Source: Rufibacter hautae (lineage in GTDB: Bacteria > Bacteroidota > Bacteroidia > Cytophagales > Hymenobacteraceae). From it: a stretch of DNA of 64,000 nt. The notes below the pieces were generated by a model. It did no database searches, had not been told where the DNA came from, and saw nothing but the letters and a program-made list of their open reading frames with translations. Both the position numbers and the translations under genes were made by a program. Shown piece after piece: positions 40,501 through 48,786 of the stretch; positions within the stretch are counted from its first letter, which is position 1; every line of letters starts with the position of its first letter. The stretch covers positions 372,001 through 436,000 of the forward strand of contig NZ_VKKY01000002.1 of the NCBI RefSeq assembly GCF_008271695.1, in the 5' to 3' direction.

Positions 40501-42474
40501 TGAAGGAAGACAAGCTAATGTAATGTCTCTTCCTGCTTCCTCACTTGGTAAAATAGGGGTAACTATGTAGGTGCCGGTATCAACGGGAATAGTATAAAGC
40601 CCCATTTCATTTGAAATTCCAAAGTAAGGTCCTGGCTCAGCTTTAACCACTATCCCAGAAACTGGAACGTCATTGACATCCGGCAAACAATTGGAGCTGG
40701 TTTCTTTAAAGATTTTGCCAGTTATAACTGAAACTTTTTCTGGAGCACCGGAAATATGTTCGTTCACATAAGACAGGTTCAAGACCAAAAGTTTGTTGCT
40801 ATTTCTGTTAAAGGATAAAAATCCAGATGATCCGTTAATTTGGTTTATTTGGGTTCCGGACGGGTTATAAACACGAATAATATTTCCTACTCCGTTCCAG
40901 AGGTAAAGATTTCCTTGGGCATCGGTTTGCATAGATGACGCTTGCGGTTTCCATCCTGCAAACATAAACCCAGCCGGTTTCGGTGTTTGAAAAACGTGTA
41001 ATAACTCTCCTTTATGGTTGAACTTGGAAATTCTATACCCATCTATATCTAGTACAAACATGTTACCATCTAGGTCCATAGCTAGATTGGTAGGCATATA
41101 CAGTAAATGGTTGTTGGTGCTAAGCCAAAGCGTGGAAACTACAAACCCCAATTGATTGTATTTTTTTAAAGTCCCTCTATAGCAATCTAAAAGAAAGAAG
41201 TTGCCATAGGAATCAATATGGAAGTCCCCCTTTCTATAAGCATCGTAGTTGGCGGGATCAAGTGCTACTTCAACGGCAGTTTTGATGAATTTTCCCTCAT
41301 TTGAAAACTTCTGAATTCTTGCTAGTCCTGTATTAACAGAATTGATTTCCAAACAGTAGATATTCCCTGCTCTGTCTGATTTTATTGTGACAGGAGTCCA
41401 CTGAGGACCGCCTTCTCTGCCGGTATAATCAAATTCCTTTACAAAAACGCCAAAGGAATTATATAGCTGAATAGAATAGGTGGGATTTTCTTGTAATAGG
41501 AAGTATTGACCTTGGTCATCTTGGGTAATACCTATGTAGCCTGCTTGATTGCCTATTTTCCTCTTGAACTCGCCGTCTTTACCAAAAATTTGTATGTCCC
41601 CAGTACCATTCGAACTTCTGTTTGTCACGTAAACCTCTCCATCTTCAGCTACCGTAGTTTCAATAAGTCCATCAGTAAAAATCTTGGTACCATTTACTGA
41701 TGATGCAAAACTTTTAAGAAACTTACCCGAGGATGAGTATTTATCTATCCTGCCTGGACTGGTATAGAATACATAGATGTTCTCTTCCTGATCTAACCCT
41801 AATGAGTTTGATATATGATAAGTTGGAGTGTCTTCAAACTGCAATTGCATGCTATCAATCAACTGCAGGTCTTGAGTTAATTTATACAGCTTGCCGTAAA
41901 TTCCTAATACATACAGCGTACCACTGGGCGCCGCTTCAATAGCCACGGCTTTCTTGTGGGTTGTATCTCCCGGAAATACAAAACTTTTCAGAAACTCGCC
42001 TTTACTGTTTAGCTTTTGAATTCGGTTGTTTTGAGTGTCAGCTACATAAATATTACCCTCTTTGTCCAGGGCTAAGTCATTCGGATTTCTAAAATGCCTA
42101 GGTCCACTCCCTTCAGAACCCACCTTCATGACTACTTCACCTGCGGCAGTGACCTTTTGCAAAGAAGAGTGGTACACATCTACTAAATAGAAGTTGCCTT
42201 CTTTATCAAGTTCAAATGATTGGAAAGTGCCTGGATCATTGTCTCTTACCAGATTCAATTTTTTAAGGAGATTCCCATTTTGGTCAAAGGTCTTTAGAAT
42301 GTTATGTTCCAATACCACCATATTTCCCTCCTGATCAAATTCTAATTTGAAAGGAGTAGAAAGCGAGAGTCCAAATGTTCTGGAGAGGTTTAATTCAGGG
42401 GTTTGTGCCCGCAATGAGAAATGTAGCAGTAATAAAATAATGCCCAAGAATACCTTAGGTACACCTATTTTCAT
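37501..42474 (-). CDS. Giant T9SS-exported NHL-repeat/IPT surface protein (paralog 2)
   Basis: About 1657 residues from the ATG at 42474; a TTG at 42480 opens the longer frame. Signal peptide ending HFSLRAQ. The domain order is the same as in the neighbouring paralog: NHL propeller repeats (about 25-570, for example KEGNIYVADTQNNRIQKL), an Ig-like module (VKAEPGPYFGISNEMG), the RRRRCFQNVTT and SFDPNDKQVEP region, then six IPT/TIG domains instead of four. The T9SS sorting domain starts VYPNPTPDRF. The DUF7619-like middle is the best conserved between the two. Confidence 0.87.
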   Translation of the reverse strand: MKIGVPKVFLGIILLLLHFSLRAQTPELNLSRTFGLSLSTPFKLEFDQEGNMVVLEHNILKTFDQNGNLLKKLNLVRDNDPGTFQSFELDKEGNFYLVDVYHSSLQKVTAAGEVVMKVGSEGSGPRHFRNPNDLALDKEGNIYVADTQNNRIQKLNSKGEFLKSFVFPGDTTHKKAVAIEAAPSGTLYVLGIYGKLYKLTQDLQLIDSMQLQFEDTPTYHISNSLGLDQEENIYVFYTSPGRIDKYSSSGKFLKSFASSVNGTKIFTDGLIETTVAEDGEVYVTNRSSNGTGDIQIFGKDGEFKRKIGNQAGYIGITQDDQGQYFLLQENPTYSIQLYNSFGVFVKEFDYTGREGGPQWTPVTIKSDRAGNIYCLEINSVNTGLARIQKFSNEGKFIKTAVEVALDPANYDAYRKGDFHIDSYGNFFLLDCYRGTLKKYNQLGFVVSTLWLSTNNHLLYMPTNLAMDLDGNMFVLDIDGYRISKFNHKGELLHVFQTPKPAGFMFAGWKPQASSMQTDAQGNLYLWNGVGNIIRVYNPSGTQINQINGSSGFLSFNRNSNKLLVLNLSYVNEHISGAPEKVSVITGKIFKETSSNCLPDVNDVPVSGIVVKAEPGPYFGISNEMGLYTIPVDTGTYIVTPILPSEEAGRDITLACLPSNKVPVKSFLTQVAGPNIGLNIKLTPFLNVNVSSSLRRRCFQNVTTVAYSNSGFAPAQNAQVKLQLPPEVIFISASLPHYQDHKGNYVFEVGDLKPGQQGTISIIDSVSCDDPSIRGLTVCTKAWITPANAKPEPASWNKAEIAVSGASAENTQVRFVIQNQGSGNMTDSLSYRVLQDTELSLNSRYKLASGDSLVLRFPTSGRVIRVEADQPVGNPIKATASANVEIKKRNNGLPAIPMMAFPIDDPEPEITEQCLPIVDSFDPNDKQVEPVGLTAEHYTPFNTPLRYTVRFQNTGTDVAYRVVVVDTLSADVDLATLQMGTVSHPYKLSVTGKERPVLTFTFNNIMLPDSSVDQAKSNGSIQFSIKPKANLPDKHLIENFADIFFDYNEPVRTNTTINRLHDLPQVVKSDQQLSADDVVASPSITGFTPSQSRAGQLVIITGKNFGLIGSKNQVLFNAVQAQVIEASETRLKVVVPTNTLTGKIKVVTPDGAVTSSNDYVIFQPPVFTAVTPMEAVPGEVITITGKHFSSVASQDTLTINGVQAQVLEATETQLKVGVPETVYSGKIMLKTLGGQVETTESFKIWHHPVIASFSPAGGKQGTQVVITGTKFSGSAHLNKVLFNNQLAEVVSAQPTSLTVKVPNGATTGLIKVETEHGYSTSSSSFQVYQPPVISGFSPAEGRVGAEVTLEGSHLSEDLVEKVFLGTIPCSIIGYGLKSIKVLVPADAVSGRFSIQSKGGQTQSTSAYHVWYPPVISEVDKARERVGGNLTLTGRNFAEEAQRNKVLFGDKSAQVLQSAEYQLTVRIPIGAVSGQVTVNTPGGTATHRIDIIPAPVITKVNPTSASVGTVVELYGQDFMTLNKRDTVYFAGVEALIISTSPSLLKVQVPRGAVTGKVAVAGAGGTAEADFQVEELSPDQAIQVYPNPTPDRFTVDFIKADFDVLSVQVFDVAGKLLYTAPLPSGQLAKAEINLPSSPAGIYVLVVQTSKGKVIKRIHLL

Positions 42475-42623
42475 AAGCAACAGGATTTAGAAAAATATAA
42501 TATTGGATATATTGGAAATAAAGGTAAACCAAAGAATTTACTTATTCTTTAAAATCAACTCCTAGCGAAGGGATAAGGAGGGATGTGAAATCATAAGTAT
42601 TTAACAAGAACTTAAGCGCTTTG

Positions 42624-42797
42624 ATGTGGATAGTTGGCAAATATAAAAGTGGTGAAAAGGGTCATCTAATTGGTAAGTTGCTTAAAACTTGGAACCAGGA
42701 CGGTCCTGTTTACCTAAGCATGAGGTGGACACCGTTTGCAAGCAATAAGGTTGATGTTAAACTGCCTTGGCTTAATAATCTAACTGTTGCGATTTAA
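42624..42797 (+). CDS. Possible 57-residue small protein
   Basis: ATG to TAA frame starting MWIVGKYKSGEKGHLIGKLL. Composition is protein-like, but there is no ribosome site, family or neighbour to support it, so it may be chance. Confidence 0.18.
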   Translation: MWIVGKYKSGEKGHLIGKLLKTWNQDGPVYLSMRWTPFASNKVDVKLPWLNNLTVAI

Positions 42798-43166
42798 TAA
42801 GGAACAAATAAAATAGAGAGTAAGCCAATGATAACTAACATTCTCATTTCCCTTTTAAGGCAATTTAACCTATCAATTACTTAAAGAGGCATTATAGGTC
42901 AGGTAACTTTTTTCTAGCTGAACCTATGAAGCACTATTAGCTATATAAATCTTCTCGAATGCCACTTAAGGCACGTCATGAGTTAAACACATCATCAACT
43001 CACCAAAATTTGGCTTAGATGCTTTTTGATTTTTAAGGGCCGATTCCCAAAAAATGCAGGCTTTAACCTACAAGTAAGCCCATGTAGTTCATTGGAATAA
43101 GTATTGCTACTGGAAAGCACTCTAACATAACGCTGCCTAATTAAAAAAGTAGTTGTTTTATATAAG

Positions 43167-43179
43167 ATAGTAATACTAT
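43167..43179. promoter_or_regulatory. Candidate TetR operator (13-bp inverted repeat)
   Basis: ATAGTA-A-TACTAT is a perfect inverted repeat 51 bases before the tetR start. Its place and symmetry fit a dimeric repressor site for autoregulation of the export operon. The region is AT-rich, so chance is possible. Confidence 0.35.
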
Positions 43180-43229
43180 TAAATTAAAAAGTATTTATAT
43201 ATTTATGAAAAGTATAGCATTGATTAGCC

Positions 43230-43934
43230 ATGAGCGCCACCATACGAATAGAATTGAATGAGAAACTTTTCCTGCGAGATCCGGAACAGACCGAATTAGG
43301 CAGGACCATTGTGAAGGAAAGTATCCGGCTTATTGATGAGCTGGGTTTTGAGCATTTCACCTTCAAAAAGCTGGCGCAGCACATGGCGTCAACTGAGGCC
43401 TCGGTGTACCGGTATTTTGAAAACAAGCACAAGCTGTTGCTGTACCTGATTTCCTGGTATTGGAATTGGCTGGATTACCGAATAAGCTACCATACCCACC
43501 ATGTGGCAAATCCTTCTGAAAAACTGAGGACGTTCATTCGCATCCTAGCCGGAAGCCATGGAAGTGAGCCGCTGGTGGCCAATGTGGATGTGAATGCCCT
43601 GGCCCGGATTGTGGTACAGGAAGCTTCTAAGGCTTATCTGACAAAAGAAGTAGACACAGACAACAAAGCCGGACTGTTCAAGGATTACAAAAGCCTATGC
43701 CACAAGGTTGCTTTGATCGTGTTGGAGATAAACCCGGCATATCCTTTCCCGCATGCGCTGGTGAGTACGCTGTTTGAAACTGCCCGCAAGCACCTGTTTT
43801 TTGCCCAGCACCTGCCCTCCCTGACAGAGGTGAAACTGGAAAGCACCGGCAAAACGAACCTCGCCGATTTCCTGAGCCATCTGGCGTTTAGCTCGCTCTC
43901 AAATCCGGTTTCTTCTGCAGATTCAAGCCTTTAA
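43230..43934 (+). CDS. TetR-family transcriptional regulator
   Basis: 234 residues. The N-terminal helix-turn-helix (about 24-70) reads FTFKKLAQHMASTEASVYRYF, a classic TetR recognition region. The C-terminal ligand domain is alpha-helical and not similar to a named group. It is the first gene of tetR-ABC-hlyD-tolC (5 bases to the ABC gene) and probably represses the operon until a ligand binds. Confidence 0.88.
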   Translation: MSATIRIELNEKLFLRDPEQTELGRTIVKESIRLIDELGFEHFTFKKLAQHMASTEASVYRYFENKHKLLLYLISWYWNWLDYRISYHTHHVANPSEKLRTFIRILAGSHGSEPLVANVDVNALARIVVQEASKAYLTKEVDTDNKAGLFKDYKSLCHKVALIVLEINPAYPFPHALVSTLFETARKHLFFAQHLPSLTEVKLESTGKTNLADFLSHLAFSSLSNPVSSADSSL

Positions 43935-43939
43935 TACAC

Positions 43940-45664
43940 ATGGCACAACAAGTAACTGGAAAGCCCAGCCCCTTTAAGCGGTTTGTGGAACTTCTGTCTT
44001 CTGAACGGAAGGTGATTGGCTACATTTACCTCTACGCTGTTTTTTCAGGCATTGTGAACCTGTCGTTGCCTTTGGGGATTCAGAGCCTCATTGGGTTTGT
44101 TTCGGGTGGGCAGTTAGTGACCTCTGTCTCCGTGCTCATTTTCTTTATAGTGGTAGGGGTAGTGGTAGTGGGAGGGTTGCAGGTGATGCAGCTTTCGCTG
44201 GTAGAGCACATTCAGCAGCGCATTTTCGCGACCAAGGCTTTTCAGTTTACCACGCACCTTACCAAGATCAAAAGTAACGAGTTGGCGGCCCAGAACCTGC
44301 CCGAGTTGATGAACCGGTTCTTTGACGTGGTCTCCCTGCAGAAAGGGTTGGCCAAAATGCTCACCGATTTCTCGGCAGCGGCTATCCAGATCTTGTTCGG
44401 CCTCATCTTGCTTTCTTTTTACCATTCCTACTTTATTTTCTTTGGCCTGGTGCTCATTACCCTTTTGGTACTGGTGCTTCGGCTAACCAGCCCCAAAGGC
44501 ATGCGCACCAGCCTAGAGGAATCTAAATACAAGTACCGGCTGGTGCATTGGCTGGAGGAGATGGCCCGCAACATTATGGTGTTCAAATCGGCCTCACATG
44601 AGAAGCTATCGTTGGAAAAAACAGACTACTATACCAGTGGGTACCTGAAAGCTCGCCAGGCGCACTTTAAAGTATTGATTACCCAGTACATTGGATTTGT
44701 GGGCTTTAAAACTGTGATCACGGCCGGACTGTTACTCATGGGTAGTTTGCTGCTCGTGAACCAGGAAATTAACCTGGGGCAGTTTGTCGCCTCGGAGATC
44801 ATCATCATCTTAATTATCAGTGCCGTGGAAAAGCTGCTGGTGAAGCTGGATGTGGTGTATGATGTGTTGACCAGCCTGGAAAAACTGGGTGGCGTCACCG
44901 ATCTGCCCATGGAAGAGAGCAAAGGATTATCCAGAGAACTTCCGGCTCCACATCAGGGAATCTCTGTTCAGATCAAAGACGTGGCCTTCCGCTATGCCGG
45001 GGCAAAGAAATGGGCCTTGCAGGGGGTGAACCTGACGGTAGCGCCCGGAGATAAGATCTGCCTGGCAGGCTCTGAAGAAGCCGGTAGGTCTACCTTGCTC
45101 CAGATCCTAGCCGGTATCCACACCGAGTATGAGGGCACGGTGGTATTCAACGGCTTGTCATTGCGCGAGTATGACCCCGAAGTGCTGCACGAGCAAATTG
45201 GATTTTACCTTTTGCCCGGCCGCTTGTTTGAAGGTACTATTCTGGAAAACATAACCATGGGGCAGCCTAACGTGAACCTGGACGATGTCCTGTGGGCGCT
45301 GCAGACGGTGGAACTCACTGATTATATTCAATCTCAGCCCGAAGGGCTCTATACCCTTATCCATAGCTACTCGCCGGGAGTGCCGGAGGGCATTCTCCAG
45401 CGGTTGGCCCTGGCCCGCAGCATTGCCCGCAAACCCAAATTGCTGCTGTTGGATAACTTTCTACCGACGGTAAAAAAGTCGCTTCGGGAGCGCATTGCCC
45501 AGCGGCTGGTTACTTCTGAAATATCCTGGACGGTGATCCTCCTCTCCAATGACCCGTCCATTATGCGCCTCTGCCACCGCGTTGCTCTGCTGCAAGGCGG
45601 CCGGGTGATGAAAGATTTGGTAAGTGAAAAAGCTACAGTTGAGGAGCTAAACAGCATTGTTTAA
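43940..45664 (+). CDS. ABC-type export protein with degenerate ATPase domain
   Basis: 574 residues: an N-terminal ABC transmembrane domain (about 25-310, six hydrophobic helices) and a C-terminal ABC fold (about 345-574). All key ATPase residues are changed. Walker A is GSEEAGRST, with R383 for the Lys. The Q-loop Gln is L425. The signature is SPGVPEGILQR instead of LSGGQ. Walker B is LLLLDNF, with N506 for the catalytic Glu. The switch His is replaced around S536-N537. The fold is otherwise intact and the reading frame is undamaged, so this is not a simple pseudogene. It overlaps hlyD by one base. An inactive or non-ATP-hydrolysing partner is likely; whether a second, active ABC protein exists elsewhere cannot be seen. 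Confidence 0.85.
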   Translation: MAQQVTGKPSPFKRFVELLSSERKVIGYIYLYAVFSGIVNLSLPLGIQSLIGFVSGGQLVTSVSVLIFFIVVGVVVVGGLQVMQLSLVEHIQQRIFATKAFQFTTHLTKIKSNELAAQNLPELMNRFFDVVSLQKGLAKMLTDFSAAAIQILFGLILLSFYHSYFIFFGLVLITLLVLVLRLTSPKGMRTSLEESKYKYRLVHWLEEMARNIMVFKSASHEKLSLEKTDYYTSGYLKARQAHFKVLITQYIGFVGFKTVITAGLLLMGSLLLVNQEINLGQFVASEIIIILIISAVEKLLVKLDVVYDVLTSLEKLGGVTDLPMEESKGLSRELPAPHQGISVQIKDVAFRYAGAKKWALQGVNLTVAPGDKICLAGSEEAGRSTLLQILAGIHTEYEGTVVFNGLSLREYDPEVLHEQIGFYLLPGRLFEGTILENITMGQPNVNLDDVLWALQTVELTDYIQSQPEGLYTLIHSYSPGVPEGILQRLALARSIARKPKLLLLDNFLPTVKKSLRERIAQRLVTSEISWTVILLSNDPSIMRLCHRVALLQGGRVMKDLVSEKATVEELNSIV

Positions 45665-47040
45665 TGGCAAAGCAGACTTCTAACCATCCCCTCCCGCAAT
45701 CTTGGGAGCAGTTCAACTCCTTTCAGTTGGTGACCAAACCCCGCCTGGCCAAAGTCATGGCGTACTGGTGCGTGGCTTTGTTTGGCTTGTTGTTTATCGC
45801 TTCGCTGTTCCCTTGGACACAAAATATCCGTTCCGCTGGGTCCGTCACCACGCTGCAGCCGCAAGACCGACCCCAGATGGTACACAGCACCATTGCCGGC
45901 CGCATAGAGAAATGGCAGGTGCAGGAAGGCCAGAAAGTAAAGAAAGGCGATACTCTCATTGTGCTTTCTGAAGTGAAGGAGAAATACTTTGACCCCCAGT
46001 TGCTCAGCCGGATGAAGGAACAACTGCAGGCAAAAGGAGGGAGCTTGTCCGCCACTCAGGCCAAGGCAGATGCCCTTAAGAACCAGATCATCGCCTTGCA
46101 GGAAGGCTTGCAGTTCAGCTTACAGAAAGCCCGCAACAAAACTCGCCAAGCTTATCTAAAGGTGCAGAGCGACAGTGCAGACCTGGTAGCCATCATTGCG
46201 GAATACGAAGTGACGAAGGCGCAGTACGCCCGGCAGGAAAAATTGTATGAGCAAGGATTGAAATCTTTGACTGAGCTGGAAAGCCGCCGATTGAAGTTCC
46301 AGGAAGTGCAGGCCAAGCAGCAGAGCACGCTGAATAAGCTTAACATCAGCCGCAACGAACAGCAAAACGCCCGCATTGAGCTTTCGTCGCTGGAAGCGGA
46401 GTACCAAGACAAAATCTCCAAAGCCCGTTCAGACCTGAATGCTACTCTGGCTTATATCAATGATACCAAGGGGGAGATCTCCAAGATGCAGAATGAATAC
46501 TCCAACACCCAAATTAGAAATTCCTTTTACCAGGTGACCGCACCACAGGACGGGTACGTGGTGAGGGCACTGAAAGCGGGTATTGGTGAAACTATCAAAG
46601 AGGGAGAGGCGGTCTGCAGCATCATGCCGGCCAACCCGGAGTTGGCGGTGCAATTGTATGTAGCGCTCATGGATGTGCCGCTGCTGGAGGTGGGGCGCCA
46701 GGTGCGCCTGCAGTTTGAAGGATGGCCGGCCTTGGTGTTCTCGGGGTGGCCTAACGTGGGGTTCGGTACGTTTGGCGGAAAAGTGGCCGTGATTGACAAC
46801 ATAGATAGTCAGGGCAAATACCGCATCCTGGTGGTTCCAGATCCAAACAGTGCTCCCTGGCCCGAAGCTATTCGAGTTGGCTCCGGGGCTTATGGTTGGG
46901 CCATGCTCAATGATGTACCCATTTATTATGAGTTCTGGCGGCAGTTGAATGCCTTTCCGCCCAACTATGTGGGAACGATGCAAGAAGAGCAGAAAGAAGG
47001 TAAGAAAGAAAAGGCAGAGACAGAAGGAGGCGACAAATGA
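45664..47040 (+). CDS. HlyD-family membrane fusion protein
   Basis: 458 residues. One membrane segment near the N-terminus (about 35-55, WCVALFGLLFIASLF), then a lipoyl-like hairpin (VQEGQKVKKGDTLIVLSE), a long coiled coil (about 115-275) and a beta-barrel part with QDGYVVRALKAGIGE. It bridges the inner membrane protein to the TolC channel in the periplasm. Start and stop overlap both neighbours (TAATG and ATGA), giving tight translational coupling. Confidence 0.92.
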   Translation: MAKQTSNHPLPQSWEQFNSFQLVTKPRLAKVMAYWCVALFGLLFIASLFPWTQNIRSAGSVTTLQPQDRPQMVHSTIAGRIEKWQVQEGQKVKKGDTLIVLSEVKEKYFDPQLLSRMKEQLQAKGGSLSATQAKADALKNQIIALQEGLQFSLQKARNKTRQAYLKVQSDSADLVAIIAEYEVTKAQYARQEKLYEQGLKSLTELESRRLKFQEVQAKQQSTLNKLNISRNEQQNARIELSSLEAEYQDKISKARSDLNATLAYINDTKGEISKMQNEYSNTQIRNSFYQVTAPQDGYVVRALKAGIGETIKEGEAVCSIMPANPELAVQLYVALMDVPLLEVGRQVRLQFEGWPALVFSGWPNVGFGTFGGKVAVIDNIDSQGKYRILVVPDPNSAPWPEAIRVGSGAYGWAMLNDVPIYYEFWRQLNAFPPNYVGTMQEEQKEGKKEKAETEGGDK

Positions 47041-48497
47041 AAGCAAGGCACACTCTCTTCGGGTGGATGGCAAGCGTTTGGCTGTTGCTTACCAGTGGGG
47101 CTTCCTTAGCGGGCGACACTACCGCTGTGTTCACCATCCAGGATCTGATGGGACAGATGGTGGTGCACCACCCGGTGGCCCGTCAGGCGCAGCAGCTCTC
47201 AGAGCAGGCGCTGCAAGAGATACGCATGGCCCGCGGGGCGTTTGATCCGGTGTTGGCTTCTAAATACTACAACAAAGAACTTGGTGGCAAGAATTACTTC
47301 ACGCTTTGGGACAATGTGCTGAAGGTGCCGCTCTGGGTAGGCGAACTCAAAGCCGGGTACGAGCGAAACAGTGGGGTAAACGTGAACGGAGAAAACATTA
47401 CTCCGCCTCAAGGTTTGAACTACGTGGGCATCTCGGTTCCGCTCGGGCAAGGCCTCCTGATAGATGAGCGTCGGGCTACGCTGTTGCAGGCTAAACAGGC
47501 GCAGGAACTAGCCGAGGCCGATCGGGTCAAGAACATCAATAAATTGTTGTTTGAGGCAGCCAAGGCTTATTGGGACTGGGCATACGCCTACCAGCGCTGG
47601 CAGTTGCTGGCTCAAGGCTACCAATTGGCCCAGGTGCGGCTGCAGGCGGTGAAAGAGCGCGTAAAGCAAGGCGATTTAGCGGCCATCGATTCAGTAGAAG
47701 CAAAAATAGAAGTGCAGAACCGATTGGCCTTACTTGGGCAAGCCCGGGTGGAAAGCCAGAATGCGGCCCTCATGGTTACTAATTTTCTATGGGGCGAAAA
47801 CAACACTCCTCTGGAAATTCCTTCTGGCGTAGTTCCTTCGCTGAAAGGCACCGCTATTGAACCTATTTCTCCCGGCGAGTTAACGGACATGCTGACGAAT
47901 GCCCAGGAACGCCATCCGGAGGTAACCAAATTACTGGTGAAACTGCGGCAGTTGGAGGTAGAACGGCGTTTCTCTCAGAATAAGTTACTGCCAAAGCTAA
48001 ATTTGGAGTACAACCTCATAGGGTCGGGAGGAAGCTTAGGCTCCCAATGGCTGGAAGGAAGTTATGCCTCCAACAACTTCAAGCTGGGTGCTAGTTTTAG
48101 CGTTCCTATTTTATTGCGCCAGGAGCGCGGAAAGCTACAGGTCACCCGGCTTAAGATCAACGCCGCTCACCTGCAACTGAAGCAAACCTCACGCGAAAAC
48201 CAGAATCAGGTGCAGGCCGCCTACAATGAACGGCAATTGCTGGAAGAGCAGATTGTATTGCAGGAGCAGATTATTGCCAACAATACCCTCCTGCGCAATG
48301 GAGAGCAGCAGCGGTTTGAGAACGGCGAAAGCTCCCTGTTCCTGATCAACACCCGCGAAATGAACCTGCTTACCCAACAGATTAAATTGCTGGAGCTTAA
48401 AAGCAAGTACGGCAAAGCCAAATACTACCTGCAATGGGCTGCCGGGAATCTGGCCGATGGCACCTCAGGTACTGCTCCCTTATCTTCACGTCTCTGA
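47037..48497 (+). CDS. TolC-family outer membrane efflux protein
   Basis: 486 residues with a signal peptide ending SGASLAGD. Two TolC repeats of long helices and beta strands are visible (for example EAAKAYWDWAYAYQRWQLL and ENGESSLFLINTREMNLL). It forms the outer membrane exit duct of the ABC-HlyD-TolC exporter and overlaps hlyD by four bases. The cargo is unknown; no toxin or RTX gene is adjacent. Confidence 0.92.
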   Translation: MKARHTLFGWMASVWLLLTSGASLAGDTTAVFTIQDLMGQMVVHHPVARQAQQLSEQALQEIRMARGAFDPVLASKYYNKELGGKNYFTLWDNVLKVPLWVGELKAGYERNSGVNVNGENITPPQGLNYVGISVPLGQGLLIDERRATLLQAKQAQELAEADRVKNINKLLFEAAKAYWDWAYAYQRWQLLAQGYQLAQVRLQAVKERVKQGDLAAIDSVEAKIEVQNRLALLGQARVESQNAALMVTNFLWGENNTPLEIPSGVVPSLKGTAIEPISPGELTDMLTNAQERHPEVTKLLVKLRQLEVERRFSQNKLLPKLNLEYNLIGSGGSLGSQWLEGSYASNNFKLGASFSVPILLRQERGKLQVTRLKINAAHLQLKQTSRENQNQVQAAYNERQLLEEQIVLQEQIIANNTLLRNGEQQRFENGESSLFLINTREMNLLTQQIKLLELKSKYGKAKYYLQWAAGNLADGTSGTAPLSSRL

Positions 48498-48710
48498 GGT
48501 TGGAGCATAACTAGAGTTTTATTGAAAAGAATTTAATCGATTTGGAGGTGAAGAGAAGGAGGTTGATACTAAGGCAATGACAAGCAATGTGGCTTGCATC
48601 TGCGCACATAGTTTTCTACTTTAAGGTACTGGTTTGTCAATGACTTATTTGCCAAATGAGCATGTTAAAGCTCCTTGAAAGGAATTTTAGATGGTGCTGG
48701 GATAGGGGAT

Positions 48711-48754
48711 GTCGCTTTTGTACAAGTCAGTAGATAACAGCACGTGTACTTTTA
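48711..48754 (+). promoter_or_regulatory. Candidate AraC operator and -7 box upstream of araC
   Basis: GTCGCTTTTGTACAAGT (48711-48727) is repeated with one change before the cupin gene. Exactly 36 bases from its start lies TACTTTTA (48747-48754), a 7/8 match to the -7 consensus. The same 36-base distance is seen in the cupin promoter. Suggests autoregulation. Confidence 0.6.
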
Positions 48755-48786
48755 CTTGTCATTTAGATAGAATTGCCGGTAATCCT

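Larger units (their letters stand above)
42475..43229. other. Long intergenic region before tetR
   Basis: About 755 bases. It holds one small frame at 42624-42797, a degenerate palindrome near 43033-43070 and the tetR promoter region with an inverted repeat. Nothing else recognised. Confidence 0.45.

Noticed and set aside
43940..45664. Pseudogene call for the ABC gene
   Set aside because: Frame is intact over 574 codons and precisely overlaps hlyD; motif changes look like fixed divergence rather than decay.
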